From CALBPI01 sp038531945 (lineage in GTDB: Bacteria; Pseudomonadota; Gammaproteobacteria; Steroidobacterales; Woeseiaceae): a stretch of 64,000 nucleotides of DNA. The position numbers and the translations under genes were made by a program. The notes under the pieces are model-generated. The model worked only from the letters and a program-made list of their open reading frames with translations. It was not told where the DNA came from and did no database searches. Positions 51,283-61,396 of the stretch are shown here, piece after piece. Every line of letters starts with the position of its first letter. Within the stretch, counting starts at the first letter, position 1. The stretch is from positions 812,281-876,280 of the forward strand of contig JBCBBH010000003.1 in the NCBI GenBank assembly GCA_038531945.1, in the 5' to 3' direction.

Positions 51283-51849
51283 ATGGCGACTTACAACACC
51301 AACGAATTCCGATCCGGTTTGAAGATCCTTCTGGACGGCGATCCGTACAACATCGTGGAGAATGAGTTCGTAAAGCCTGGCAAAGGTCAGGCTTTCAATC
51401 GCGTCAAAGTCAAGAATCTGAAGACCAACAAGGTGCTCGACAAGACGTTCAAATCGGGTGAGTCAGTTGAGGCGGCTGACGTCATGGAAACAGATATGCA
51501 GTACCTCTATTCCGATGGTGAGTTCTGGCATTTCATGGAACCGAACACCTATGAACAGTACGCCGCGTCCGAGGCGGCGGTGTCGGAGTCCGCTCAGTGG
51601 CTGAAAGATCAGGATGTTTGCAGCGTCACGCTATGGAACAACGTGCCGCTCGCGGTTGAACCCCCGAACTTTGTCGAGTTGAAGATCGTTGAAACGGACC
51701 CCGGCTTGAAGGGCGATACCGCACAGGGCGGGGTCAAGCCGGCCCGCCTTGAAACCGGCGCGTCAGTGCGAGTCCCGTTGTTCCTTGAGGAAGGCGAGAT
51801 CATTCGCGTGGACACCCGTTCCGGAGAGTATGTGTCACGCGTGAAGTAG
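51283..51849 (+). CDS. efp: Translation elongation factor P
   Basis: 188 residues from ATG 51283 (MATYNTNEFRSGLKILLDGD). Three OB/KOW-type domains. The modified lysine is K34 in VKPGKGQAF, the form that EpmA beta-lysylates; epmA is encoded 0.5 kb away. Relieves ribosome stalling at polyproline. Monocistronic, divergent from the FimX-like gene across 158 bp without a clear promoter box. Confidence 0.97.
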   Translation: MATYNTNEFRSGLKILLDGDPYNIVENEFVKPGKGQAFNRVKVKNLKTNKVLDKTFKSGESVEAADVMETDMQYLYSDGEFWHFMEPNTYEQYAASEAAVSESAQWLKDQDVCSVTLWNNVPLAVEPPNFVELKIVETDPGLKGDTAQGGVKPARLETGASVRVPLFLEEGEIIRVDTRSGEYVSRVK

Positions 51850-51856
51850 TGCGCGC

Positions 51857-52342
51857 TCAAATTCCGATTGATCGAGATTCACGACCGATGATTTCGGACA
51901 CGAGCGTCGCGATCGGAACGAGACCCTGCGCATCCTCATCACTGAATCGCGCGTGGATCGGGCTATCGATGTCAAGCACGCCGATCACCGCTCCATCGCG
52001 GCGAATCGGGAGTACGATTTCAGACATGCTGTTTGCATCGCATGCAATGTGCCCGTCGAACGCGTGGACATCGTCGACAAGCTGAATGCGGTCCTGTGCA
52101 ACGGCAGTGCCGCAGACGCCACTGCCAACAGGGATTCGAACACATGCGCTCTTGCCTTGGAACGGGCCGAGCACCAACTCACCATCGCGCAGAAGGTAGA
52201 ACCCGGCCCAGTTGACCGCGTGCAGGGCATCGAACAAGAGCGCCGCCACATTTGCGAGGTTGGCCAACGCGTTCGGTTCATTGTCAGTCACTGCTTTTGC
52301 TTGTGCCAACAACAGCTCGTAGTCCAGGCTCGGGTGCGTCAT
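51857..52342 (-). CDS. msrC: Free methionine-(R)-sulfoxide reductase (GAF domain)
   Basis: 161 residues. Motifs GPFQGKSACVRIPVGSGVCG, VHAFDGHIACDANSMSEIV and GVLDIDSPIHARFSDEDAQG carry the three active-site cysteines. Repairs free methionine R-sulfoxide. Last gene of the minus operon sco-PCuAC-psd-epmA-msrC, 4 bp after epmA; converges with efp (7 bp). Confidence 0.94.
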   Translation of the reverse strand: MTHPSLDYELLLAQAKAVTDNEPNALANLANVAALLFDALHAVNWAGFYLLRDGELVLGPFQGKSACVRIPVGSGVCGTAVAQDRIQLVDDVHAFDGHIACDANSMSEIVLPIRRDGAVIGVLDIDSPIHARFSDEDAQGLVPIATLVSEIIGRESRSIGI

Positions 52343-52346
52343 CCGA

Positions 52347-53300
52347 TTAGTTTCCCGTTTTGAATGAAATTACATCCGCAATATCTTTGGTCGGAATTGC
52401 GGACATCAATAGGCGTTCGATTCCCATCGCAACGCCGGCGCAGTCTGGAAGGCCATGCTCAAGGGCCGCAAGCAACGATTCGTCGATTGGTTGCGGTGTT
52501 TGTCCGCGCTGCAGTCGCTTTTCGTTATCAGCTTTGAACCGTCGCCGTTGCTCCACGCTGTCGGTCAACTCGACGAAGCCATTCGCGAGTTCATTGCCGC
52601 CGAGATAGATTTCGAAGCGCAACGCACGATCGCCATTGTCATTCAGCTTTGCGAGTGAAGCCTGACTGGCTGGGAAATGGGTTACCACCGACAGATCGCT
52701 GGGTTTGAACCCACTCGCGACGCTTGTGTCGAAGAGCCAGCCAAGTAACGCGTCGCGCTCGCCGTCTAATGCACTGTAGACTTCCGATCCCGCGAGGCGC
52801 TGTAGGGTTGCAGCGTCCATCTCGCTGTTGTGCCCGACCGCCGCGTTCAGCCATTCGTCGTAGGTTGCGATCCGTTGTACGACGGTTTGATCAACCCCGA
52901 TGGTTTGCAGCGTAGAGCGAATGAGTGACACGGCATCCGCGATAATTTGGTCCAGATCGAATCCGAGTCGATACCACTCGAGCATGGTGAACTCGGGTTC
53001 ATGTCGCCGACCGCTCTCACCCTCTCGAAAGACCGCACCAATTTCGAAGATGTCTGGCCATCCAGCCGCCAGCAGTCGCTTCATTGGATACTCGGCCGAG
53101 GTCCTGAGAAATCTCTGTTGACCGTCCGTCATACTGCCAACAGTAAAACTCTCGGTTGCCGGCTCGGTGACCGGTGCGGGGTGGAATACGGGCGTAGTGA
53201 CTTCGAGAACGCGCTGCAGTGCCATGTAATCCCGAATTGCGTTGATCGCTGCTGCCCGTGTTCGCGCGTTTTCGAGCGTGCACGAAGGTTGCCAGTTCAA
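52347..53300 (-). CDS. epmA: EF-P-(R)-beta-lysine ligase EpmA (GenX/PoxA)
   Basis: 317 residues. A class II lysyl-tRNA synthetase paralogue without the anticodon-binding domain: TTPVFHPAPVTEPATESFTV, RFLRTSAEYPMKRLLAAGWP, FEIGAVFREGESGRRHEPEF, TMLEWYR, and ELANGFVELTD. Attaches beta-lysine to EF-P K34. The partner mutase EpmB is not in this window. Overlaps psd by 4 bases. Confidence 0.96.
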   Translation of the reverse strand: MNWQPSCTLENARTRAAAINAIRDYMALQRVLEVTTPVFHPAPVTEPATESFTVGSMTDGQQRFLRTSAEYPMKRLLAAGWPDIFEIGAVFREGESGRRHEPEFTMLEWYRLGFDLDQIIADAVSLIRSTLQTIGVDQTVVQRIATYDEWLNAAVGHNSEMDAATLQRLAGSEVYSALDGERDALLGWLFDTSVASGFKPSDLSVVTHFPASQASLAKLNDNGDRALRFEIYLGGNELANGFVELTDSVEQRRRFKADNEKRLQRGQTPQPIDESLLAALEHGLPDCAGVAMGIERLLMSAIPTKDIADVISFKTGN

Positions 53301-54160
53301 GCGCTCAACGCCGGTGTTGCGAGCGTCTCACCCATCTTGACCTTGGACCCTTCACTCAACGATTCGGTGAGGTCATAGCCGCTTGGAAGCAAAACGATAA
53401 CGGTGGAGCCGAGATTGAACCAGCCCAGGGTGTCGCCTCGGGTCAGTCGCTCGGGCGGGCACGGCAGGTTTTGTGTCTGACCGACGGAGCCGGCCGAAAG
53501 CGCCTCGTGCCATGGTGTGGAAATACTGCCGACATTCAACGCGCCGACCATGATCAGTGCGGCATCGGCGCCGCCCGGTCCAAAACAAAAAACGCGCCGC
53601 TCATTGCGAGCAAACAGTCGAGGTACCGCGGCCGCAGTAGCCTTATTGACAGAAAATAACTGTCCGGGAATATGCCGATGCGTGCTCACCACAGAGCTGA
53701 TTGGTGAGTGCACCCGGTGGTAGTCATGTGGCGCCAGGTAGATTGTCACGAACGACCCACCGACAAAATGCTCGGCTTGTTCACTCGATCCGATCAACCG
53801 ATCTACCCGATAACGGAATCCTTTCGCTTGAATAAGCTGTCCGTCCTCAATCGGCCCGCACTGACTCACCACACCGTCACAGGGAGTGATCACCGCCGGT
53901 GCGGTATCGAGCGGACGACACCCGGGTTTCAACGTACGCGTGAAAAAAGCGTTCAGATTGGGATAACCGTTTGGGATCGACTGTGCCGCTTCGGCTTCGT
54001 TAATCCCCATGAGCCGCGAGAACCCGCGTATCAACAGATTCTTAAACCAGACAGTTTCGCGATGGGACAACCACGCCATCGCGCGGGTGATCGCGAATTG
54101 CGGCAAAACATATTGAAGTGCGACGAAAACGCCGCGTCCGAATGCTCGTAGTGCCTTCAC
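53297..54160 (-). CDS. psd: Phosphatidylserine decarboxylase proenzyme
   Basis: 287 residues. Makes phosphatidylethanolamine in the inner membrane. The self-cleavage site is LGST in WFNLGSTVIVLLP, giving the pyruvoyl group on Ser; DYHRVHSPI holds the catalytic His; FFTRTLKPGCRPLD is family-typical. It shares one base with the PCuAC stop. Paired with epmA, a common gammaproteobacterial order. Confidence 0.96.
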   Translation of the reverse strand: MKALRAFGRGVFVALQYVLPQFAITRAMAWLSHRETVWFKNLLIRGFSRLMGINEAEAAQSIPNGYPNLNAFFTRTLKPGCRPLDTAPAVITPCDGVVSQCGPIEDGQLIQAKGFRYRVDRLIGSSEQAEHFVGGSFVTIYLAPHDYHRVHSPISSVVSTHRHIPGQLFSVNKATAAAVPRLFARNERRVFCFGPGGADAALIMVGALNVGSISTPWHEALSAGSVGQTQNLPCPPERLTRGDTLGWFNLGSTVIVLLPSGYDLTESLSEGSKVKMGETLATPALSA

Positions 54161-54594
54161 TACGGCGCCTGCCTACTGACCGCGACGTTCATTTCGAGGA
54201 CGAGCTTTGAGTCCGCATAGAATGCGAGAGGAATCACATCCAATTCGCTGATCGGAGAAACCGGCTTCATCAGCATCAGGTGTGTGCCGCCCGGAGACAG
54301 TGTGACGCTACCGCCCGGCGGGATGTCCACTGCGCTGACGGCGCGCATTTGCATCACGCCATCGTGCATCTCGGTTTTATGGATCTCGACTCTCTGGAAT
54401 TTGGCGCTGCGAACTTCGGTGATCGACAGCGCGACGGTGGCGTGGTTATTGATGGTCATATAGCCAGCAGACGGCATCCCAGGGGGTGTGAGTCGGATCC
54501 ACGCGCCATCCGTCGAGATAGGTGAGTCCTGCCCACAAGCGGACAGCTGTATGAGGAGGAGGGCGAACACCAGAAATTGCAGCAGTGGTTTCAT
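54160..54594 (-). CDS. Periplasmic copper chaperone PCu(A)C, lipoprotein
   Basis: 144 residues. Lipobox LSAC at ~17-20 (LLLIQLSACGQDSP). The copper motif HxnMx(~20)HxM is visible as EIHKTEMHDGVMQMR ... GGTHLMLMKP. Delivers Cu(I) to the cytochrome oxidase CuA site together with Sco. 3 bp after the sco gene. Confidence 0.93.
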   Translation of the reverse strand: MKPLLQFLVFALLLIQLSACGQDSPISTDGAWIRLTPPGMPSAGYMTINNHATVALSITEVRSAKFQRVEIHKTEMHDGVMQMRAVSAVDIPPGGSVTLSPGGTHLMLMKPVSPISELDVIPLAFYADSKLVLEMNVAVSRQAP

Positions 54595-54597
54595 TGA

Positions 54598-55209
54598 TTA
54601 GTTTTTTCCTATCAGAACATTCAGGTCGTCGATCAAATCCTGGCGACGGAGGGGAGGGCTGAACACCGCGCGCCATTGCCCGCGAGTATCGACAACGATA
54701 ACCGCGCCGGAATGGTCCATTGTGTAGTCATCGTTAGCCAGCGGTATTTTTTTGTACAAAATGCCGAGATCCTCTGAGAACGGCTGAAGCTGATCCTCGC
54801 TGCCAACAACGCCAGTGATCCCTGGCCCGAAAAACTCCGTGTACTGAGCGAGTCTCTCTGGCGTGTCGTGCTCAGGGTCAACGCTGATCAAAACGATGTC
54901 CGGCACGTCTGCTGGGTCGAGCGTGTCCGCAAGCGCGGCGCGCGCATCGCTCAGCAATTGCAGGGTTGTCGGACAAACGTCAGGGCACCGGGTAAAACCG
55001 AAGAACATGAGCTGCCATCGGTTCTGCAGGCTTTGGTTGTCAAAGCGCTGGTCGCCTTGACCGAGTTCAAATTGCGCAATTAGCCGAGGTGGGTCGAGCA
55101 GCGTGCCACTGGTGAGCTCCGTTGGCGTGGAGTCTCGAGTAACAATGCCGACCGCAATGCCGGCAACGAAAGCTGCCAGACCTGCGCATATCACTAAGAA
55201 TCTGTTCAT
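54598..55209 (-). CDS. SCO1/SenC-type copper chaperone
   Basis: 203 residues from ATG 55209, chosen because it gives an N-terminal anchor (MNRFLVICAGLAAFVAGIAV). Thioredoxin fold with CxxxC in FTRCPDVCPTTL and the third copper ligand His in YTMDHSGAV. Assembles or reduces the CuA centre of cytochrome oxidase. First gene of the operon, divergent from prmB across 115 bp. Confidence 0.94.
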   Translation of the reverse strand: MNRFLVICAGLAAFVAGIAVGIVTRDSTPTELTSGTLLDPPRLIAQFELGQGDQRFDNQSLQNRWQLMFFGFTRCPDVCPTTLQLLSDARAALADTLDPADVPDIVLISVDPEHDTPERLAQYTEFFGPGITGVVGSEDQLQPFSEDLGILYKKIPLANDDYTMDHSGAVIVVDTRGQWRAVFSPPLRRQDLIDDLNVLIGKN

Positions 55210-55324
55210 AATAACCGCGATGTTTGACCACAACCGCAGATCCGGACACGGATCATTGCGAACCCGAATTATCCCATATCGGCTCTCGCGGTCCCAAGTC
55301 GAACGCGGAGCGAACTTAGGCCAG

Positions 55325-56281
55325 ATGACAGAATCAAAGACGTTAATTTTCCCGCAGACTGATGCAACCGGCGCGCAATGGGTTGCAGCGCTCACAGAAG
55401 CGTTCGATCAGGCGGGGCTGTTTTTTGGCCATGGCACCGATAACCCACAGGATGAGGCGACATGGTTGGTGGCGGCTGCAGCGCGCATTGACTACGCGTC
55501 TGACCAATGGGCCGATCAGCTTGAAACGGTATTGCGTGAACCGCTGCCTCGGTCGCTTCGTACGACAATTCAAGGGCTCGCTGAACGCCGGATAGCAGAG
55601 AAGGTGCCGTTGGCATATCTGTTAAAGCAGGCCTGGTTTTGCGGGTATCGCTTCTTTGTCGACGAACGCGTTTTAGTCCCGCGCTCGCCTATCGGGCGGC
55701 TGATCGAGTCCAGCTTCGCACCATGGAAAGCCGCAGACGGTATCGAGAGGATGCTGGATTTGTGTACCGGAAGCGGTTGTATTGCTGTGGCCGCGGCCCT
55801 CCAGCTACCGGGGGTTCAGGTGGATGCGACCGATCTTTCAAGCGATGCGCTTGCGGTCGCTGCGCAGAACATTGAGATGCACTCGATGGCGGAACGCGTG
55901 ACGCTCTATGAGGGTGATTTGTTCGCCGCGTTGCCGGCACACTCGCAGTACGACCTGATCGTCACCAACCCGCCGTATGTGGATGCCGAAGAAATGCGTG
56001 CGCGACCGGCGGAGTTCCTTGCCGAACCCGAGTTGGGCCTGGCGGCAGGCAGCGACGGGCTCGACATTGCTCGGCGAATTTTGTCCGTAGCCGCAGATTT
56101 CCTTAAGCCCGGTGGCGTTCTAATTATGGAGGTGGGTGCGAGCGATGATGCATTGCAAGCTGCCTATCCCACGGTACCATTCACGTGGTGGCTGTCAGAA
56201 GATTGGGGATACGGAATTTTGATCATGGATCGCGAAGCGCTTGTCGCACACGCAGATGCGTTGGTGCGCAATGACGGGTAA
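55325..56281 (+). CDS. prmB: Ribosomal protein uL3 glutamine N5-methyltransferase
   Basis: 318 residues from ATG 55325. SAM-binding MLDLCTGSGCIAVAAAL and the substrate motif NPPYVD; the N-terminal helical domain and the order next to aroC favour PrmB over PrmC. Methylates Gln in L3. Overlaps aroC by 11 bases. Confidence 0.93.
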   Translation: MTESKTLIFPQTDATGAQWVAALTEAFDQAGLFFGHGTDNPQDEATWLVAAAARIDYASDQWADQLETVLREPLPRSLRTTIQGLAERRIAEKVPLAYLLKQAWFCGYRFFVDERVLVPRSPIGRLIESSFAPWKAADGIERMLDLCTGSGCIAVAAALQLPGVQVDATDLSSDALAVAAQNIEMHSMAERVTLYEGDLFAALPAHSQYDLIVTNPPYVDAEEMRARPAEFLAEPELGLAAGSDGLDIARRILSVAADFLKPGGVLIMEVGASDDALQAAYPTVPFTWWLSEDWGYGILIMDREALVAHADALVRNDG

Positions 56282-57389
56282 TACATACGGCCGTTCATTT
56301 CGGGTGACGACCTTCGGCGAAAGTCATGGTCCGGCGCTTGGTTGTGTCATCGATGGTTGTCCACCCGGGCTGACGCTAAGTGCGGAGATGATCCAGCAGG
56401 ATCTCGAGCGTCGACGCAGTGGCAAGTCGCGCTACACAAGCCAGCGCAAGGAGCCGGATGCGGTCGAAATACTTTCGGGCGTATTTGAAGGCGTCACGAC
56501 GGGCACGCCCATCGGGTTGTTGATCCGCAATCAAGATCAGCGTTCGCGGGATTACAGCGCGATCAAGAATACATTCCGTCCAGGCCATGCCGACTTCACC
56601 TATCAACACAAATACGGAATTCGCGATTACCGCGGTGGTGGACGTGCATCAGCGCGAGAGACCGTCATGCGAGTTGCAGCGGGTGCCGTAGCGAGGGCCT
56701 ACCTCAAGTCAGCCTATGACATCGACGTATTTGGTTATCTGACTGCCCTTGGCCCCTACGAACTCGAACCAAAGGATTTATCGATCGTCGACGAGAACCC
56801 GTTTTTTTGCGCGGATCCCGACAAGCTCGACGCACTGGCGGAATTCATGGATCAGTTGCGGCGCGACGGCGACTCCATCGGTGCGCGTTTGACGGTTGCT
56901 GCGACAGGGGTCCCCGTAGGATGGGGAGATCCGGTGTTCGATAAACTAGAGGCGACGCTCGCACGTGGGTTGATGAGCATTAATGCCGTTAAAGGGGTTG
57001 AGTTTGGCGCTGGTTTCGATGTCGTCAATCAACGCGGGTCAGAACACCGCGATGAGATTCGCCCGGAGGGATTCACCAAGAACGACGCCGGTGGAACGCT
57101 CGGCGGGATCTCTAGTGGTCAGGACGTTGTCGCCAGCATCGCGTTGAAACCGACATCCAGTATCACGCGTCCCGGTAAAACGATCGACCGCACGGGAGCT
57201 GCGACCGACGTCGTGACCACGGGTCGGCACGACCCGTGCGTTGGACTGCGGGCAACGCCGATCGCGGAAGCCATGATGTGTCTCACTTTGATGGATCACG
57301 CGCTGCGTCAGCGGGGCCAAGTCAGTGCTGCAGATCACGCGGCGGGTAATCGGGCGGTACCCGTTACGGAGGCCAACTCGGATGACTGA
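56271..57389 (+). CDS. aroC: Chorismate synthase
   Basis: 372 residues from ATG 56271. Last step of the shikimate pathway; needs reduced FMN, linking it to the rib genes. Signatures: TFGESHGPALGCVIDGCPPG, DYRGGGRASARETVMRVAAG, RGSEHRDEIRPEGFTKNDAG, GRHDPCVGLRATPIAEAMM. Overlaps asd by 8 bases. Confidence 0.97.
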   Translation: MTGNTYGRSFRVTTFGESHGPALGCVIDGCPPGLTLSAEMIQQDLERRRSGKSRYTSQRKEPDAVEILSGVFEGVTTGTPIGLLIRNQDQRSRDYSAIKNTFRPGHADFTYQHKYGIRDYRGGGRASARETVMRVAAGAVARAYLKSAYDIDVFGYLTALGPYELEPKDLSIVDENPFFCADPDKLDALAEFMDQLRRDGDSIGARLTVAATGVPVGWGDPVFDKLEATLARGLMSINAVKGVEFGAGFDVVNQRGSEHRDEIRPEGFTKNDAGGTLGGISSGQDVVASIALKPTSSITRPGKTIDRTGAATDVVTTGRHDPCVGLRATPIAEAMMCLTLMDHALRQRGQVSAADHAAGNRAVPVTEANSDD

Positions 57390-58407
57390 TCGAGATATCG
57401 ACGTTGCGGTGGTCGGGGCAACCGGCGCCGTCGGAGAAGTCATTCTGGAGATCCTTGCTGAGCGAAGTTTTACGAGCGGCACCGTTCATGCGTTGGCCAG
57501 TGAGCGGTCTGTGGGCAAGCGAGTTACGTACGGCGAGCGCACACTGAAGGTCGCAGACCTTGCTACTTTCGATTTTTCGACAGTGAAGATCGCACTGTTC
57601 TCTGCGGGCGGCAGTATCTCGGCCGAATATGCACCGAAGGCAGCCGCTGCAGGGTGCGTGGTCATCGACAACACGTCTCATTTTCGCCAGGACGAGGACG
57701 TCCCGTTGGTCGTGACGGAGGTTAATCCAGAACGGATCGCGGACTTCGCGTCCCGCAATATCATCGCCAACCCGAACTGCTCAACCATGCAAATGATGGT
57801 GGCATTGAAGCCGATTTACGACGCCGCCGGGATCGCGCGTATCAACGTCGCGACCTACCAGGCGGTGTCTGGCGCCGGTCGAAAGACTATTGAGGCACTT
57901 GCTGGCCAAACCGCTCGCCTGCTGAACGGCAAACCACTGGAGCTGGAAGACGGCGAGCCGCAGTTTGCGTTCAACGCGGTACCGCATATCGACACGTTCC
58001 AGGACAACGGCTACACGCGCGAAGAGATGAAAATGGTGTGGGAAACTCGCAAGATTTTGGAAGACCCAGAGATTATGGTGAACGCGACAGCCGTCCGGGT
58101 TCCGGTCTTTTACGGGCACTCCGAGGCGATCAATATCGAGACCAAAAAGCCGATTTCGGCCAAAAAAGTTCGTGAAATCCTGAGCTCAGCTCCAGGTGTT
58201 TCAGTAATGGATGAGGCAGTTTCTGGCGGATATCCGACACCCGTCACAGAAGCCGCAGGGCATGATCCTGTATTTATTGGCCGCATTCGAGACGACATAA
58301 GCCATCCGCAGGGGATTAACCTCTGGGTGGTGGCAGACAACATACGTAAGGGCGCGGCGCTAAATAGCGTGCAAATTGCTGAAATTTTGGCAGAAAATCA
58401 TTTATGA
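57382..58407 (+). CDS. asd: Aspartate-semialdehyde dehydrogenase
   Basis: 341 residues from ATG 57382. VVGATGAVGEVILEILAER binds NADP; the catalytic Cys is in IIANPNCSTMQMM; the His is in VPVFYGHSEAIN. Feeds lysine/DAP, threonine and methionine synthesis. Operon with prmB-aroC upstream; its stop overlaps a possible early fimV start (ATGA at 58404). Confidence 0.97.
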   Translation: MTDRDIDVAVVGATGAVGEVILEILAERSFTSGTVHALASERSVGKRVTYGERTLKVADLATFDFSTVKIALFSAGGSISAEYAPKAAAAGCVVIDNTSHFRQDEDVPLVVTEVNPERIADFASRNIIANPNCSTMQMMVALKPIYDAAGIARINVATYQAVSGAGRKTIEALAGQTARLLNGKPLELEDGEPQFAFNAVPHIDTFQDNGYTREEMKMVWETRKILEDPEIMVNATAVRVPVFYGHSEAINIETKKPISAKKVREILSSAPGVSVMDEAVSGGYPTPVTEAAGHDPVFIGRIRDDISHPQGINLWVVADNIRKGAALNSVQIAEILAENHL

Positions 58408-58505
58408 GATATGATTGCGCCCGCTGGAAAAGGCAGATTATGTCCTACAGAATTAGCGCCAGAACAAAAATGACGCCTGCTGCGCGGCGGGTTGGAGATA
58501 AAACT

Positions 58506-61388
58506 ATGCATCGTTGGTTGGCTGCTCTGGTTTGCAGCTTCGCATTCCTGCTGCCACAAGGCGCGCTCGCGCTCGGCTTGGGCGAAATGACGACACGCTC
58601 GGCGCTTAACGAACCTATGGCCGCTGAGATCCAGCTGTTGGGTGCCACTCGAGATGAGCTGCGTTCACTCGAAGTACGACTCGCGCCGCCCGAGGCGTTC
58701 CAGCGCAACGGCATTGACCGACCGGGCTACCTGTCTCGCCTGAAGTTTCGCGTACGCCCTGACCGGTCGATCGTCGAGGTAACGTCGGTGCAGCCGATTA
58801 CCGAGCCGTTTGTCACGCTGCTGGTCGAGGTCGTCTGGCCGCGCGGTCGGTTGTTCCGCGAATACACGGTGCTGTTGGACCCACCGACATATGCTGCGCC
58901 CGAAGCTGCAAGCGCACCCGCTCCTGTAACCCGGAGCAGCACGCCTGCGCCGCGTTCGTCTGGTGTCGTGCAACGCCCGTCGCAACCTGCAGCGCGGGCT
59001 ACTAATCCGCGTCCTCAGTTCACCGGCTCGACCTACGAAGTGCAACGCAACGACACATTGTGGGAGATTGCCAATCGAATTCGCCCGAACGGCACAGACG
59101 TCAATCAGATGATGGTTGCGCTCTACGAGGCCAATCCGGGCGCATTTGCCGGCAACATCAACCGTCTGAATGCTGGCGCTACCCTGCGCGTGCCGAGCGA
59201 GGATGAATTGTTCGCGATCAATCGCGGGACGGCGCTGGCCGAAGTACGTCGCCAGAATCAAAACTGGCGAGGCGGCGGTTCTCTGACCCTGGTAGCGCCA
59301 GACGAGGATGTAGACGTTGGAACAGTCGCTGGCGGTGGAGCGAGCACTACCTCCAGCAGTCAAGTCTCTGGTCAGGACGTTGCCGCACTGCAATCTGAGT
59401 TGGCCGACGCGGAACGTCAGCTTGCGATCCGAAATGCCGAACTGGCAAGGCTGCGCGAGCAGTTGGCGGCGCAGCGGGAAACCGGCGCTTCGGCGACCGA
59501 CGATTCAGACGACGAGCCTTTGACTGCGGGTGCGGCCCCAGACACGACAGATCCCGTGACCGCCGAGCAGGCGGATGATCCGTTGTACGGCACGCCTGAC
59601 GGCACCAGCGAGACGGCTGATAGTGAAGTGTTTGCCGAATCGGATCCGGCGGGCCTGCCAGAATCCGAACCTGTGGCAGCAGACGCTTCGCAGACGGAAG
59701 CCGAAGCCGAGCAGCAAGAGCGTCCAGCGGTCGCTCGGCCAGTGGTCACGGCACCGCCGAAGTCCGAAAGTTTTCTGGACCAGATTCTCGGCAGCATATG
59801 GACCTATGTCGGTGGCGGTATCCTGTTTGCGGCAGTGGCGCTAGGCTTTTTGGCTTCGCGGCGTCGCGGTGAAAACGACACCACGGGCACGTGGGAGGCG
59901 CTTGACGCGGCAGACCTTGAAGATCTCGACGGAACGCTCGCTGCGACCGGGCGTCTTCGCGAGCTCGAGAAGGACCGCAGCAGCGACACGATCCGCAAGC
60001 CGATCGATCCAGGCCTTTCCGACGACAAAATGGAGCGCACTTCTCCAGTCGAGGAGGTGCCACCGCCACCAGCCCAAGCGACCTCAGCTGAAGAGTTCAA
60101 CATCGAGGATACGTTCAGCTCTGATACGGCGATCAACCTCGATCAGTCGGATCCGTTGGCAGAGGCTGATTTCCACATGGCCTACGGGTTGTTCGATCAG
60201 GCCGCTGATCTCATCAACGGCGCATTGGCCGTCGACAGCTCTGATAATCGCTTGAAGCAGAAACTCTGCGAGATCTACTTTCAATGGGGCAAGCAGGACG
60301 GTTTCGTCGACGCTGCGCAAAAACTGAAAGACAGCTTGCCGGCGAATGATCCTGCCTGGAACAGCGTGTTGATCATGGGCCAACAGATCGCACCGGCACA
60401 TCAGCTGTTCAGTGGCGCCGTTGTTGCGGGTGGTGGTGACGACCTCGACTTGTCATTTGACGAAACGCGTTCGCTGGATGCCGGCGACATCGATGCAGCG
60501 CTGACGCCGAAAGGTGACGCCACAGGCGCCTTCGAAGAAATTTTTGATGGTGGCGCCGATGGTGGCACCGTCGAGCAGCTGGCCGATATTAGTGGCATCG
60601 ATTTTGAATTTGACGAGTCACTGGCCGGTGATGCTGCAGATGATACCGCTGAAGCGCCGATCGATTTTGGTGAGTTGGAAGCGGCCGGTCGCACGGGTGA
60701 TACGGTCGAACAGCCGGTTGAGCTGGACGATCTGGTCGACGACGTTGAAAACACCGCTGAGCGCGAGGGCCTTGACCTGTCCAGCATCGAAATCGACGAT
60801 GATGATGTCGCGGATTTGACCGAAACTTCCGGAGACGTCACCGCAGACATCGGTGCGGACCTACTCGACGCGACCGGAGTGACCTCGGTGCTTCCGGACG
60901 ATTTCAAGGTCGATATCCCGGGCGGCGAGGAACTGGCGGACACCGCAGAGACGCTGCTTGCAGACACCTCTGGCACCAACCTTGAAGATCTCGACCTCGA
61001 CACGGGGGATGAGACCAACATCATGCCGATGGCGGATCCTTCCGGGGAAGTTGATCTGGACGTCGCGGATTTGACCTCCGAGCTGCGCGTTGACGATTTG
61101 AACACGACGCAAGAGGCGCCTGTCGACAGTGGTGACGCGACGATGTTCTCCGATGAAGTGTTCGCGGGCGATGCAGATAGTGAGGCAGACACCGGCTTGA
61201 ACCTCGCACTTGAGGACACCGGCGAGACCAATATCGCCGAGGTGGGCACCAAGCTCGATCTCGCGCGCGCTTACGTGGATATGGGCGATCCTGAGGGCGC
61301 TCGCAGCATCCTCAAGGAAGTGCTCAACGAGGGTGACGACACGCAGCAGGCAGAAGCCAAGCAGCTTCTGGAGACGCTGGGCGAATAG
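58506..61388 (+). CDS. fimV: FimV, polar hub / type IV pilus assembly protein
   Basis: 960 residues from ATG 58506, which has GGAG upstream and gives a signal peptide (MHRWLAALVCSFAFLLPQGA); ATG 58404, coupled to the asd stop, would bury it. FimV N-domain (LGLGEMTTRSALNEPMAAEI), Pro/Ala linker, LysM ~174-236 (STYEVQRNDTLWEIANRIRP), coiled coil ~293-327, TM ~425-450, very acidic Asp/Glu-rich cytosolic part, and the C-terminal FimV TPR helix pair ~912-960 (KLDLARAYVDMGDPEGARSI). Links peptidoglycan to polar pilus and c-di-GMP/cAMP signalling. Confidence 0.95.
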   Translation: MHRWLAALVCSFAFLLPQGALALGLGEMTTRSALNEPMAAEIQLLGATRDELRSLEVRLAPPEAFQRNGIDRPGYLSRLKFRVRPDRSIVEVTSVQPITEPFVTLLVEVVWPRGRLFREYTVLLDPPTYAAPEAASAPAPVTRSSTPAPRSSGVVQRPSQPAARATNPRPQFTGSTYEVQRNDTLWEIANRIRPNGTDVNQMMVALYEANPGAFAGNINRLNAGATLRVPSEDELFAINRGTALAEVRRQNQNWRGGGSLTLVAPDEDVDVGTVAGGGASTTSSSQVSGQDVAALQSELADAERQLAIRNAELARLREQLAAQRETGASATDDSDDEPLTAGAAPDTTDPVTAEQADDPLYGTPDGTSETADSEVFAESDPAGLPESEPVAADASQTEAEAEQQERPAVARPVVTAPPKSESFLDQILGSIWTYVGGGILFAAVALGFLASRRRGENDTTGTWEALDAADLEDLDGTLAATGRLRELEKDRSSDTIRKPIDPGLSDDKMERTSPVEEVPPPPAQATSAEEFNIEDTFSSDTAINLDQSDPLAEADFHMAYGLFDQAADLINGALAVDSSDNRLKQKLCEIYFQWGKQDGFVDAAQKLKDSLPANDPAWNSVLIMGQQIAPAHQLFSGAVVAGGGDDLDLSFDETRSLDAGDIDAALTPKGDATGAFEEIFDGGADGGTVEQLADISGIDFEFDESLAGDAADDTAEAPIDFGELEAAGRTGDTVEQPVELDDLVDDVENTAEREGLDLSSIEIDDDDVADLTETSGDVTADIGADLLDATGVTSVLPDDFKVDIPGGEELADTAETLLADTSGTNLEDLDLDTGDETNIMPMADPSGEVDLDVADLTSELRVDDLNTTQEAPVDSGDATMFSDEVFAGDADSEADTGLNLALEDTGETNIAEVGTKLDLARAYVDMGDPEGARSILKEVLNEGDDTQQAEAKQLLETLGE

Positions 61389-61396
61389 GTAACGGC

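Noticed and set aside
60401..61252. 283-codon Ser-rich minus-strand frame inside fimV
   Set aside because: The Ser/Thr richness is the complement of the Asp/Glu-rich FimV cytosolic region; not a surface protein.
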